Shown here: positions 26,172-35,777 of the stretch, one piece after another
Numbering within the stretch: the stretch's first letter is position 1
Layout: each line of letters begins with the position of its first letter
DNA from: Sulfurimonas sp.
GTDB taxonomy: Bacteria > Campylobacterota > Campylobacteria > Campylobacterales > Sulfurimonadaceae
Direction: 5' to 3'
Assembly (NCBI GenBank): GCA_030949825.1
Contig: JAUZSC010000016.1
Coordinates: forward strand, 1-64,000
Length of the DNA stretch: 64,000 nucleotides
The notes under the pieces: generated by a model
Told to the model about the DNA's origin: nothing
The model's database searches: none
The model's input: only the letters and a program-made list of their open reading frames with translations
Translations under genes and position numbers: made by a program

Positions 26172-27523
26172 AAAGTTTAGTATTTCAAGTAGAATTTTTA
26201 AGTGATATCGTTCTTCCTGCTACATCAAACACCGAGGGCAACATAAAACAACTAGACTTTATCCCTGGAAGTAATTTTTTGGGTATGGTAGCTTCTAAAT
26301 ATGGTGATTTTGAGGATAGTTTTAATGTTTTTCATAGCGGTGATGTAAAATTTGGAGATGCAACGATATTAAAATACGATACACAAACATATAAAATGCC
26401 ACTCTCCTATTTCCACGAAAAATTAGATGACACAATGCTTTATAATCATCATCTTATAGAAAATTTTAGCTCTTCTAAACAATTAAAACAAAAAAGAAAT
26501 GGCTATATCACAAAAGAAAAAGAGATAATAGAGGTAGAGTATAACTATTCTCAAAAAAGTGCTTACGATAAAGAAAATAGAAAAAGTTTAGATAGCTCAA
26601 TGTATGGATATAGTGCTATACAAAGTGCTAGCAAATGGCAATTTACCCTAAAGTATACTGATTCACTTTCACTTAAAGACTTAGAACTCATAAAAAACAA
26701 TCTTATAGGTAAAAAAAGATTAGGAAAGTCAAAGTCAGCTCAATATGGGTTAGTAGATATACAGCTTAAAGGTAAAAATGAAGAACTCTCAACTCAAAAT
26801 AGAAGTAGTGAGCTAGTTCTGTATCTCAACAGCAGATTAGCACTTACAGACCAAGAAGGAAATCCAACTTATGATTTAACATACCTTTTTGATGGACTTG
26901 ATGATAAAAATATTGTATATGAAAAAACGCAAATAAAAAGATCTTCTTTTACACCTTACAACGGTATGAGACAAACGAAGGATTATGAAAGAGTATGTAT
27001 AAATAGAGGAAGTGTAATAGTACTAAAAGATATAAAAATTGAAACAATACCAAACTATGCAGGGGCATACCAAAGTGAAGGTTTTGGTGAGATTATTGTA
27101 AACCCTGTGTTTTTAATGGAGAAAATTTTTAAACTTATAACCAATAGTAAAGATGAAGAAAACACACGAACTAAAGAAATAGATATTACTTCAGATTTAG
27201 TAAAATTTCTACAGCGTAGAGAAGACAGCAAAAAAGAAAAATTAGACTTAGCTAACGAAGTTGATACTTTTAAAAATAAACACTATAAATTATATGTAAA
27301 AATCAATAAATCACAATGGGGGAAAATTAGAAGTATTTGCACATCTGCTAAAGATGATTTTAAAAAAGAAATAGAAGACTATGTGAGCAGTGGAAAAGTC
27401 ACTTGGGATAAGAAACAGATAGATACATTACTCCATAGTTCTGAAGATCTACAGTTTTTTAAATTATTATCCATGCAGATGCCAAAAGTAAGAAATCTAA
27501 AAGAGGAGAGCAGTAATGACTAG
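26168..27523 (+). CDS. csx10: Csx10-type RAMP protein (Cas5-like)
   Basis: A 451-residue RAMP protein with QLDFIPGSNFLGMVASKYG near the N-terminus, a Gly-rich IGKKRLGKSKSAQYG near 195 and a second RAMP-like half (YAGAYQSEGFGEI). Csx10 is the signature of subtype III-D, where it caps the crRNA 5' handle as Cas5 does. Its place after cas10 and a cas7 fits. The C-terminal 120 residues are lysine-rich and predicted helical. Confidence 0.75.
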   Translation: MKSLVFQVEFLSDIVLPATSNTEGNIKQLDFIPGSNFLGMVASKYGDFEDSFNVFHSGDVKFGDATILKYDTQTYKMPLSYFHEKLDDTMLYNHHLIENFSSSKQLKQKRNGYITKEKEIIEVEYNYSQKSAYDKENRKSLDSSMYGYSAIQSASKWQFTLKYTDSLSLKDLELIKNNLIGKKRLGKSKSAQYGLVDIQLKGKNEELSTQNRSSELVLYLNSRLALTDQEGNPTYDLTYLFDGLDDKNIVYEKTQIKRSSFTPYNGMRQTKDYERVCINRGSVIVLKDIKIETIPNYAGAYQSEGFGEIIVNPVFLMEKIFKLITNSKDEENTRTKEIDITSDLVKFLQRREDSKKEKLDLANEVDTFKNKHYKLYVKINKSQWGKIRSICTSAKDDFKKEIEDYVSSGKVTWDKKQIDTLLHSSEDLQFFKLLSMQMPKVRNLKEESSND

Positions 27524-28760
27524 AAAAGTAGCACATATAACTCTACAGGCAGTTAGCCCACTTAAAGTTGGAAGTAATGCAAGCGACTTAATCCAAGATA
27601 GCCCTATTCAAAGAGATTTTAATGCTTTGCCAATGATTCTTGGTACTAGTATCGCAGGTGTTTTGAGAAAAGATTTTAAGGCAGAAAAAGTAAATGATAT
27701 TTTCGGGGATGACAATGGTTCAAAAGTGATATTTTCCAATGCTTTACTATTAGATGAAAATGATAAAGTCAGTGAAGAATTACTTCTTGAAAAATCAAGA
27801 TTTTTAAAACTATTTGACAATTTACCAATTAGAGAACATACAGCTATAACAGAAAAAGGTGTAGCTAAAGAACATGGTAAATTTGATGAAGAAGTAGTTT
27901 ATAGAGGAACAAGGTTTAAATTTAGCATTGAGCTTATAGAAAATGACAAAGAGAGTTTTGAAGAGATTTTATCACTCCTCTCAAGTACCTCTTTTAGACT
28001 TGGTGGGGGAAGTACAAAAGGGTTTGGAAAGTTTAAGATCATAGAGATAAAAACTGATGAATTTGATTTAGAAAGCTATGAAAATTATTCAAGTAGTTTA
28101 AATCACTTACTTAGCAAGACTCATAAAATAGAGAGTGTAAACTCCTCTAATTACATAAAATACAGTTTAAAAATAAAACCAGATGACTTTTTTATGTTTG
28201 GTAGTGGATTCGGAGATAGCGATGCAGATATGACACCTGTATACGAGCAGACAATAGATTATGATAAAAAAGACCTAACAGACAAAATGATTTTAATTCC
28301 TGCTTCTTCTTTAAAAGGTGCTATAGCACATCGTACAACATATCATTATAATTTAAAAAAAGAACGATATATTGGTAACAGTGATGCAAAAGAGTCTATC
28401 AAAGAGATATTTGGAGAAGCTAAGGATTCAAAAAAAGAGATAGATGGCTCAAAAGGAAAAGTTATCTTTAGTGACTGTTTTTTAGTAGACAATAATGAAA
28501 GTAAAATATTTGACCATGTTAGTATAGACCGCTTTACAGGGGGTGCAATTGATGGAGCATTATTTCAAGAAAAAACTATAGCACAAAAAGATGAGTTGGA
28601 GATAGAAATTCTTCTACATAAAGATGTAGTAGGAACAGAAAAAGAAGCTTTTGAATCTGCACTCACAGACATAACAACTGGAATGTTAGCTCTAGGTGGC
28701 ATGACGACTAAAGGGCATGGTGTGTTTATCGGAAGCTGGAGTAAGTCAGATGGAAAATAA
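27516..28760 (+). CDS. Fused double Cas7 RAMP protein
   Basis: 414 residues containing two RAMP units. The first has LPMILGTSIAGVLRKDF and the loop FRLGGGSTKGFGKF. The second has ILIPASSLKGAIAHRTTY, HVSIDRFTGGAIDGALF and LALGGMTTKGHGVF. Tandem Cas7 fusions are common in III-D and III-E-like lineages and contribute two backbone segments. It overlaps csx10 by 8 nt and the RhuM-Fic gene by 11 nt. Confidence 0.8.
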   Translation: MTRKVAHITLQAVSPLKVGSNASDLIQDSPIQRDFNALPMILGTSIAGVLRKDFKAEKVNDIFGDDNGSKVIFSNALLLDENDKVSEELLLEKSRFLKLFDNLPIREHTAITEKGVAKEHGKFDEEVVYRGTRFKFSIELIENDKESFEEILSLLSSTSFRLGGGSTKGFGKFKIIEIKTDEFDLESYENYSSSLNHLLSKTHKIESVNSSNYIKYSLKIKPDDFFMFGSGFGDSDADMTPVYEQTIDYDKKDLTDKMILIPASSLKGAIAHRTTYHYNLKKERYIGNSDAKESIKEIFGEAKDSKKEIDGSKGKVIFSDCFLVDNNESKIFDHVSIDRFTGGAIDGALFQEKTIAQKDELEIEILLHKDVVGTEKEAFESALTDITTGMLALGGMTTKGHGVFIGSWSKSDGK

Positions 28761-29736
28761 AATAGAAATATTTCAATCTTCTAATGGCGAGATAAGTTTC
28801 AATAGTGATACTAGCAATGAAACAATATGGGCTAGTTTAGATCAGATTTCTAAACTGTTTAATCGAGATAAATCTGGTATATCTCGTCATATTAAAAATA
28901 TTTTTAATAGTAAGGAACTCGAAGTAGATTCAACTGTTGCAAAAATTGCAACAGTTCAAATAGAGGGAGAAAGAGAAGTCACACGGGAAATTGAGTACTT
29001 CAATTTAGACATGATTATTTCAATAGGATACAGAGTAGACTCAAAAGAAGCAACTCTATTTAGAAAATGGGCAACATCTGTACTCAAAAAATACCTTATA
29101 GATGGTTATGCTATAAATGAGAAAAAAGTAACACAAACAAAAGAGCTTTTAAGTAATCTAAAGCAAACAGTAAACTTTTTATCTACAAAAGAGATAGGAC
29201 AAGAAAAAGAGATACTTTCTTTACTTAATACCTATACTAAAACACTCACTCTACTTGAGAGTTACGACAAAAGTAACATAGAAGACTTTAGTGGTAAAAG
29301 CTCATTATATGCACTGACATACAATGAAGTAAAAAAAGTTTTACAAGAACTAAAGAGTTCTTTGATACAAAAAGGTGAAGCAACAAAATTATTTGCAAAT
29401 GAAAAAGAAGATCAACTTGCTGGAATAGTTGGCAACCTTTACCAAACTTTTGGTGGCGTTGAGCTTTATCCTAGCATAGAAGACAAGGCAACGCATCTTC
29501 TGTACTTCATTATAAAAGACCATCCATTCAGTGATGGTAACAAACGTAGTGGGGCATTTTTGTTTATCTACTTTTTAGATAAGTGTGATTATCTCTATAA
29601 AGAGAGTGGTGAGAAAAAAATCAATGAAAATGCACTGACAACACTAGCACTTTTAGTAGCAAGTAGCGATCCAAAAGACAAAGATATACTCATAAAACTT
29701 ATCAAACATTTACTGTTTGAATCAGGAGAGAAGTAG
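28750..29736 (+). CDS. RhuM-Fic/Doc fusion protein embedded in the cas operon
   Basis: 328 residues from the ATG at 28750, which overlaps the RAMP gene stop. The N-terminal half is of the RhuM virulence-protein type (IWASLDQISKLFNRDKSGIS, REIEYFNLDMIISIGYRVDS). The C-terminal half carries the Fic/Doc motif HPFSDGNKRSG at 258-268, the core of enzymes that attach AMP or phosphate groups to target proteins. RhuM-Fic genes are usually found near restriction or toxin genes. Here it is translationally coupled inside a type III operon, so it may be an ancillary effector or a passenger toxin. Confidence 0.82.
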   Translation: MENKIEIFQSSNGEISFNSDTSNETIWASLDQISKLFNRDKSGISRHIKNIFNSKELEVDSTVAKIATVQIEGEREVTREIEYFNLDMIISIGYRVDSKEATLFRKWATSVLKKYLIDGYAINEKKVTQTKELLSNLKQTVNFLSTKEIGQEKEILSLLNTYTKTLTLLESYDKSNIEDFSGKSSLYALTYNEVKKVLQELKSSLIQKGEATKLFANEKEDQLAGIVGNLYQTFGGVELYPSIEDKATHLLYFIIKDHPFSDGNKRSGAFLFIYFLDKCDYLYKESGEKKINENALTTLALLVASSDPKDKDILIKLIKHLLFESGEK

Positions 29737-30147
29737 ATGAAAAAAAATAAAACCCAAATAATAGAGTATATAAACTCTTTACAAAACTATCAAGGCTATG
29801 TGCAGTTTTCTCATAGACCTATAGATAAAAATAAAGATATTTTTTATGATGGAAAAGCTGTAAGTATTGAAGATGAAGAGGGATTTATTTATGAGGCTCA
29901 TTTTTGTAATGACAAAGAGTCCATAGCCATTAAGCAGGTTAATGAAAGCTTTTTAGTTTCCAAAACAAACATCTCAGATATAGATGAAAATGATACACAA
30001 GAATATATCTCAGATATAGAAAACTTACCAAAGATAAAAATGGCTCAAATATGGGAAGAAGAGGTTGATGAACTTTGTGCAGGTATGAAAGTAAAAAAAC
30101 TCAAAAAAGTTGTGTTTACTGGATTTGAAAAAGGAGATTTAAAATGA
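29737..30147 (+). CDS. Small type III CRISPR-associated protein (TIGR04423-like?)
   Basis: A 136-residue acidic protein with INSLQNYQGYVQFSHRPID at its start. The length, the QGYV-like motif and the position before a TIGR03986-type RAMP recall the small TIGR04423 proteins of type III loci. It starts directly after the RhuM-Fic stop and overlaps the next gene by 4 nt. Function is unknown; it could be a small-subunit substitute (Cas11), which is otherwise not seen in this operon. Confidence 0.5.
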   Translation: MKKNKTQIIEYINSLQNYQGYVQFSHRPIDKNKDIFYDGKAVSIEDEEGFIYEAHFCNDKESIAIKQVNESFLVSKTNISDIDENDTQEYISDIENLPKIKMAQIWEEEVDELCAGMKVKKLKKVVFTGFEKGDLK

Positions 30148-32255
30148 TAACAGCACCATTTAATTTTGTACCACTCAACGAGAAAGTATTTTTCCCTTCA
30201 TGGTCAGAAGATGTTAGTCATGATGTTCCTTTTGAAGATGGAGAAAGCGGTGTTTTAGATATTACTATAACTGCTAAAAGTCCTATTTTTATACGAGACC
30301 ATGAAGATGAAGAAAAGTTTTGCAATCATAATGGAGAGTATTATATACCATCAACAAGTGTAAAAGGTATGGTTCGTAATGTTTTAGAGATTATGAGTTT
30401 TGCAAAACTAGGTGAAGAACTATTTACAGACAATACTTATGCCGTAAGAGATTTATCTAATAGGGATTTATATATGTCCAAAATACAACCTGCTAATATG
30501 CATTGTGGCTGGCTACTAAAAGATGGGGATGACTACATCATTAATGATTGCGGAAGACCAGGTCGAATTAAACATGAGGAGATAGATAAAATATTTAATA
30601 TTGATTTTGCTTCAAAGTTTAAAAAAGGTGAATTTGGGAATAAAGCAGAAAATAAAACAGCACTAAAAAAGTATGAATTAATCCAATCAAATAATTTTAC
30701 TTACAACTTTAAACATACCACTACATCAACCGTAGGAGACAAAAGGTACGAAGAGAACAAGAGTTCAAGTTTACAAGGAACTATCGTTCTAACAGGACAA
30801 CCAAGCGGGAGAGATGAAGGTAAAAAAATTCCAAGTGGTAAAGTATATGAGTTTATATTTTTTGAACCAAAAGAAAATATAAAGCTTAATAAAAAAGTGA
30901 TGGATAATTTTTTATTTGCATATTTTGATAAAAGAACTACACAACCACTTGAATCAGCAGATTGGAAATATTGGAAAGAAAAACTTCATAATGGAGAAAA
31001 AGTTCCAGTATTTTTTCAAAAAAAGGGTAGAGAGATAGCACATTTTGGTTTATCTTATTTATATAAACTTCCTTATGAATATAGCATAAAAGATGGTATT
31101 GCACCGATACATTTTAATGAGGGAAAATTGGATTTAGCACAGACGATCTTTGGCTATGCAAATAAAAACAGTGCCTTGAAAGGGCGAGTACAATTTAGTC
31201 ATTTTAAAGCAATAAGCAATATAAAAGAGTTAAACACTAGAACTGAAATTTTAGGAACTCCTAGGGCATCATACTATCCAATCTATGTAAAACAAAATGC
31301 TGGTACATACATTACTATGATGAATCAAGGTTTTGAGATAGCTGGTAGAAAAAGATACCCTATTCATAAGTCAAATACTCCAGTTAAAAGAGGGATAGAG
31401 GAGAATGATAATATTGGAACTTCTTTTTCCCCTCTTAAAGAGGGTGTTGTTTTTCAAGGAAAGCTTAGATACCACAACCTTAAAAAAGAAGAGTTAGGAG
31501 CAATATTATCTAGTTTAACTTTTCATAATACAAAAGGTACTTTTCACAATATTGGTCTAGCTAAATCATTAGGCTATGGAAAAATAAAAGTTACAGTAGA
31601 AAATATAGAAGAAAAAATATCCTCTGTAAAAAAATTTGAGATAGCAATGATGCAAGTGATAAATGATTGGTCACAATCTCCTCAAATCATGGAACTTGTT
31701 ACAATGGCATCTGAACAAAACAATTCTGGAAATTCTTCTTTAAAATATATGGAATTGCCAGAGTTTTCTAAGGCTAAAACATCTAGGGAGTTTTTAAAAA
31801 GCTATACTTCTTTATTAAATATTACAAAAACCTCTGTTGAGTCTTTAGTCTCTCAAAGCGATTTAGAAGAAATTGAGAAGCAAAAAGAGGTACTACTTGC
31901 TAAAGAGATTGAGGATGAAAAACGAAGAGTATTTCAAAAAGAGCTTAAAGAGGTTACAGAATCAAAAAACATTCAAAAGATGGAAAGTTTTATAGAGAAA
32001 TATAAAGATTTAAAAGAACTAAAAGAACTAAAAGAGAGCTTAGTAAATAAACAAGAAAATGATAAATTTACTAAAGTAAATGAAATAGCTAAAAATGCTT
32101 GGGAAGCTATACACAACCCTAAGTATAAGGCTAAACTCAAAAAATCATTAGAAAGTTTTATAAAAAAATGGGAAGCGAAAAAGAACAACAAAGGCTCTGA
32201 AACTATTTTAGAGTATGTAGAGAAAGCTAAACTAGAGTTACATAAAGGGGTTTAA
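30144..32255 (+). CDS. TIGR03986-type Cas7 RAMP protein, large
   Basis: 703 residues. The N-terminus ITAPFNFVPLNEKVFFP and the motif YIPSTSVKGMVRNVLE match the TIGR03986 RAMP family of III-D loci. A second RAMP half includes FHNIGLAKSLGYGKIKV near 475. The last 170 residues form a long Lys/Glu-rich helical region not needed for the RAMP fold, possibly a coiled coil for complex assembly. It belongs to the effector backbone. Confidence 0.78.
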   Translation: MITAPFNFVPLNEKVFFPSWSEDVSHDVPFEDGESGVLDITITAKSPIFIRDHEDEEKFCNHNGEYYIPSTSVKGMVRNVLEIMSFAKLGEELFTDNTYAVRDLSNRDLYMSKIQPANMHCGWLLKDGDDYIINDCGRPGRIKHEEIDKIFNIDFASKFKKGEFGNKAENKTALKKYELIQSNNFTYNFKHTTTSTVGDKRYEENKSSSLQGTIVLTGQPSGRDEGKKIPSGKVYEFIFFEPKENIKLNKKVMDNFLFAYFDKRTTQPLESADWKYWKEKLHNGEKVPVFFQKKGREIAHFGLSYLYKLPYEYSIKDGIAPIHFNEGKLDLAQTIFGYANKNSALKGRVQFSHFKAISNIKELNTRTEILGTPRASYYPIYVKQNAGTYITMMNQGFEIAGRKRYPIHKSNTPVKRGIEENDNIGTSFSPLKEGVVFQGKLRYHNLKKEELGAILSSLTFHNTKGTFHNIGLAKSLGYGKIKVTVENIEEKISSVKKFEIAMMQVINDWSQSPQIMELVTMASEQNNSGNSSLKYMELPEFSKAKTSREFLKSYTSLLNITKTSVESLVSQSDLEEIEKQKEVLLAKEIEDEKRRVFQKELKEVTESKNIQKMESFIEKYKDLKELKELKESLVNKQENDKFTKVNEIAKNAWEAIHNPKYKAKLKKSLESFIKKWEAKKNNKGSETILEYVEKAKLELHKGV

Positions 32256-32256
32256 A

Positions 32257-33471
32257 ATGGCAAAGATTTTAATTAGTTCATTAGGTACAGGTGATATAAA
32301 AAAAGATAGTGACCAAGATTATAAAAAAACTATTTATAAAATTGATGGCAAAGAATATCCTGAAACATTAACGGCAAAAGTTCTTATAGAGCATTTTAAG
32401 ATAGACAAAGTAATTTTCATTGGTACAAATAAGTCAATGTGGGATAATTTATATTATAGTTTTAATGGTGAGGATGAAGAGTACTTAGATGAACTTACAA
32501 CTGAAAAACAAAATGGAATACAACTAGCTAAACTAAAAAAACTCAATAGTCAAATTGATAGTTTCTTGAATTTTAAAGGCTCTACATCAATACTTATAGA
32601 GTATGAGAAAAATAACGCTGATGAAATTTGGGATAATTTTGAAATTTTACTAAATATAAAAAAATATATTAACGATGGAGACGAAATTTATTTGGACATA
32701 ACCCATGGGTTTAGATATATGCCAATTTTAAATATCTTTTTACTTGAGTTTATTTCTATCTTCGATGCACCTTCTGTAGAAATCAAAGGTGTTTTCTATG
32801 GTATGTTTTCTGAGAATAAATCAGAAATTATTGATTTTAAAATCTTTTTTGATTTACTAGAGTGGTCTAAAGCAATAAGTATGTTTAAGCACAATTCTAA
32901 TGCAGAGCAGCTTGTTATGCTTTTATCCAAAGAAGACTCCAATAATGATGTTGCAAAAGTTTTTACACAATTTAGTAATAATTTACAATTGGCTAATATG
33001 TCATCATTATGGCAATTTATAAAAGATGCGAACAGAAAGATAAAGAAAATAAAAGAATCTAACAATAAGATTATTAAATTATTATCAGATGAACTGATCA
33101 CGATTACATCTAGGTTTGATACAGATATTCAAAGTAATTTTCAGTATGAATTAGCAAAATGGCTTTATGAAAATAAAAGTTATGCTTTATCTTATTTAGC
33201 ACTCTATGAAGCTATTATTTCAAAATCTTGCGAACTAAAAAATTATGATTTAGATGAGTATTCTCAAAGAGAAGAAGCAAAAAAATCATTGGGAGATGAT
33301 AAATATGGTAGGTATTTTTATACAAAACATGATGATAGTATTTCTCAAATTAGAAATAATATTGTACATCAGTCTAACGAGAGGAAAGATAAAGTAAATC
33401 AAGATATTCAAAAATTACCAATATTTATAGATACTTTTGAGTCTTATTTTACTATTAGAATAGGAAAATAA
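32257..33471 (+). CDS. CARF-HEPN ribonuclease, Csx1/Csx2 (TM1812) family
   Basis: A 404-residue effector. The N-terminal CARF domain shows ILISSLGTGD at residues 4-13 and the family hallmark LDITHGFRYMP near 146. The C-terminal HEPN domain carries RNNIVH with R366 and H371, the R-x4-H ribonuclease motif. Such proteins are switched on by cyclic oligoadenylate made by Cas10 and degrade RNA nonspecifically. The intact cyclase motif in cas10 and both motifs here suggest a working signalling arm. It starts 1 nt after the RAMP stop. Confidence 0.87.
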   Translation: MAKILISSLGTGDIKKDSDQDYKKTIYKIDGKEYPETLTAKVLIEHFKIDKVIFIGTNKSMWDNLYYSFNGEDEEYLDELTTEKQNGIQLAKLKKLNSQIDSFLNFKGSTSILIEYEKNNADEIWDNFEILLNIKKYINDGDEIYLDITHGFRYMPILNIFLLEFISIFDAPSVEIKGVFYGMFSENKSEIIDFKIFFDLLEWSKAISMFKHNSNAEQLVMLLSKEDSNNDVAKVFTQFSNNLQLANMSSLWQFIKDANRKIKKIKESNNKIIKLLSDELITITSRFDTDIQSNFQYELAKWLYENKSYALSYLALYEAIISKSCELKNYDLDEYSQREEAKKSLGDDKYGRYFYTKHDDSISQIRNNIVHQSNERKDKVNQDIQKLPIFIDTFESYFTIRIGK

Positions 33472-33472
33472 A

Positions 33473-34423
33473 ATGTCTAAAGATTTAAATACACTCCAAA
33501 AATACTACTTTATACTAAAAGAGTTCGATAAAAGGCAAGATAAAACACTCTCTGGATACGATGATGTTTTAAAAGAAGAACTTAAGCTGAGTCCAAAACA
33601 AACAGTACGACTTTTACGAGAACTTTCCAGTGAACATGAAAACATAGTAAAACTTGAAGGTAGCAAAAGAGAATCTTACAAACTCATCAAAAAGCTAGAT
33701 GTAATTTTAGAAACTTTTGAACATGCTCAAGAGATTGGATGGCTTTTCAATATGGCACATGATTCTGATCCTGAAATATTTAAAGAACTCGAAGAGTTCA
33801 CCAAAAAAGACAAACATATTTATATGTTTAAAAACACTCCCTTTGAAGATATAAATACTTTAGAATCAAAACAGAGTTTTCAGCATCTAAAGCGCATCAT
33901 AGAAGCTAAAGAGTATGCAAAATTAAAATTCCTTGGTGATACACAAGTTTATGATAATCTCAAATGTTTAAAGCTTGTATTTATGGATAACAATTGGTAT
34001 GTAGCCTATATAGATTCCAAAGAGAGGCTTCGATTTGGACGTATTAACTTTATAGAAAGAGTTGAATATGCTACAAAGTCTGAACACTTCCAATCATCAA
34101 CAGTAACTAAACAAATGAAGTTTTTAGAATCTGTTCAAAACTCAATGACACTTTATGGTGAAGAGAAAAAAATTGCCGTTATTAAAGCAAAAAAAGATAT
34201 AGCACATTATTTTCAGGAAGATATGAAAATATTTCTTTCTTCACAAAAATATAAAGAAAAACTCAATGATGGAAGTATACTATTTACCTTAGAATACACA
34301 CAAGAACTAGAAATTTTACCCTTTATACAAAAGTGGCTTCCAAACTTAATAATTTTAGAACCAAAAGAACTAAGAGAGGCATACTTAAAAAAACTTCAAG
34401 AAACAATAAGTAATCATATATAG
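33473..34423 (+). CDS. WYL-domain transcriptional regulator
   Basis: 316 residues: an N-terminal winged helix-turn-helix (YFILKEFDKRQDKTLSGYDD to VRLLRELSSE), a WYL domain near 160-195 (KLVFMDNNWYVAYID, RFGRINFIERVEY) and the WCX tail (LPFIQKWLPNLIILEPKELR). WYL regulators are common CRISPR and defence controllers that sense ligands. It closes the effector operon, 1 nt after the CARF-HEPN gene. It may repress the operon or be the reader of the shared promoter dyad, which is not shown. Confidence 0.85.
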   Translation: MSKDLNTLQKYYFILKEFDKRQDKTLSGYDDVLKEELKLSPKQTVRLLRELSSEHENIVKLEGSKRESYKLIKKLDVILETFEHAQEIGWLFNMAHDSDPEIFKELEEFTKKDKHIYMFKNTPFEDINTLESKQSFQHLKRIIEAKEYAKLKFLGDTQVYDNLKCLKLVFMDNNWYVAYIDSKERLRFGRINFIERVEYATKSEHFQSSTVTKQMKFLESVQNSMTLYGEEKKIAVIKAKKDIAHYFQEDMKIFLSSQKYKEKLNDGSILFTLEYTQELEILPFIQKWLPNLIILEPKELREAYLKKLQETISNHI

Positions 34424-34424
34424 G

Positions 34425-34457
34425 TAGTCATTATATGACTACCTAATCTTCTATACT
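34425..34457 (+). promoter_or_regulatory. GACA/TGTC-type promoter site 8 (darTG-cas adaptation operon)
   Basis: TAGTCATTATATGACTA, a perfect dyad with arms TAGTCA/TGACTA, begins 2 nt after the regulator stop. After 10 nt comes TATACT at 34452-34457, 27 nt before darT. Confidence 0.78.
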
Positions 34458-34484
34458 TTCCTTATCAAACATAAGGAAGGCTAA

Positions 34485-35072
34485 ATGAGACTTAACAACT
34501 ACGGGTTTACTTCACTAGATCATATGACTCATATAAATAACTTAGATTCTATTTTTAAGTATGGATTACAAGCTCATAATAATCCTTATAAGAAAAGAGA
34601 TATCTCCAACACTGATGTAAATAGCAGAAGAGAAAGAAGAGAAAATATTTATGGAAGAAAAGTCCATGACTATGTGCCGTTTTATTTTAACCCTAGAAAT
34701 GCGATGATGTACAAAAATAAAGATGAAGATGTCGTGATATTGGCATTTAATAAAAAAATACTTTTGAAAAACAATGTACTATTTACAAATAAGAATGCCT
34801 CAACTGATAGTGTTCATTTTTATAATGATATTAATGATTTAGAAAAAATAAATTGGGATTTAGTGCAAAGTCAAAGCTGGAATGGAAAAGAAAATGCTTA
34901 TCAAATCAAACAAACAATGATGGCAGAGGTACTTGTATACAACAAGGTTGATATATCTAACTTACTTGGGATTTACTGTAAAGATAGCTCTATGAAAAGG
35001 CAACTCATACAGAGATATAATTTAAAAGACTCTCAAGTGATTGTTAAACCAAATCTATTTTTTAAATATTAG
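34485..35072 (+). CDS. darT: DarT DNA ADP-ribosyltransferase toxin (DarT2-like)
   Basis: 195 residues with the DarT pattern: YGFTSLDHMTHINNLDSIFK at the NAD-binding start, the Arg-rich SRRERRENIYGRKVHDYVPF leading into YFNPRNAMMY, and the catalytic-Glu segment MMAEVLVYNKV near residue 145. DarT2 enzymes attach ADP-ribose to thymidine in single-stranded DNA and block replication. The partner darG follows after 9 nt. It is distinct from the DarT1-like protein at 21287. Confidence 0.88.
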   Translation: MRLNNYGFTSLDHMTHINNLDSIFKYGLQAHNNPYKKRDISNTDVNSRRERRENIYGRKVHDYVPFYFNPRNAMMYKNKDEDVVILAFNKKILLKNNVLFTNKNASTDSVHFYNDINDLEKINWDLVQSQSWNGKENAYQIKQTMMAEVLVYNKVDISNLLGIYCKDSSMKRQLIQRYNLKDSQVIVKPNLFFKY

Positions 35073-35081
35073 GAGAAGAAA

Positions 35082-35777
35082 ATGATTATTGAAAAAACAG
35101 GAAATATTTTTACAACAAAGTGTCAAACTATTGTTAATACCGTTAACTGTGTAGGCGTAATGGGCGCTGGAATCGCATTTGAGTTTAAACTTAGAGAAGA
35201 AAATATGTTTAAAAAATACAAGGAACTTTGTGATAAGAATCAGCTAGATATTGGAATACTATGGATTTACAAATTGGAAAATAAAAATATTTTAAATTTT
35301 CCAACAAAGTACGACTGGAAACTTCCATCAAAACAAGAATATTTAGAAAGAGGTTTACAAAAGTTTGTCGACACTTATAAACAAAAAGGTATTACATCTA
35401 TTGCATTTCCTTTACTTGGTGCCGATAGAGGTGGGTTAAATCCTAAACTCTCATTTTCTTTAATGCAAAAATACCTTAGTAGATGCGATATAGAAATAGA
35501 AATATGGCATTTCGATCCAGAAGCTAAAGATGATCTCTATGAAGAATTTAAATCAGTCTTTAAAAATATAGATGACGAAACAATAAAAAATGAATCTAAA
35601 ATCAGAATAGACAAGGTGAAAAAAATACGAGAATCACTTAACAATCCACAAATAAATAGTCTTAGTGGATTACTTAGAGTAAAAGGCGTTGGCGAAAAAA
35701 GTTTAGAAAATCTTTTTAAGTACATCAAAAACTATAAAAAGAGCAATATCAATCTACTTGATTATATGGAGGCATAA
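35082..35777 (+). CDS. darG: DarG macrodomain antitoxin
   Basis: 231 residues. The macrodomain shows QTIVNTVNCVGVMGAGIAFEF and ITSIAFPLLGADRGGLNPKL, the ADP-ribose-binding loops of DarG. The C-terminal part includes a helix-hairpin-helix-like segment SGLLRVKGVGEKSLENLFKYI. DarG removes ADP-ribose from DNA and also binds the toxin. The stop shares a base with the cas2 start, so antitoxin and adaptation genes are translationally coupled. Confidence 0.88.
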   Translation: MIIEKTGNIFTTKCQTIVNTVNCVGVMGAGIAFEFKLREENMFKKYKELCDKNQLDIGILWIYKLENKNILNFPTKYDWKLPSKQEYLERGLQKFVDTYKQKGITSIAFPLLGADRGGLNPKLSFSLMQKYLSRCDIEIEIWHFDPEAKDDLYEEFKSVFKNIDDETIKNESKIRIDKVKKIRESLNNPQINSLSGLLRVKGVGEKSLENLFKYIKNYKKSNINLLDYMEA

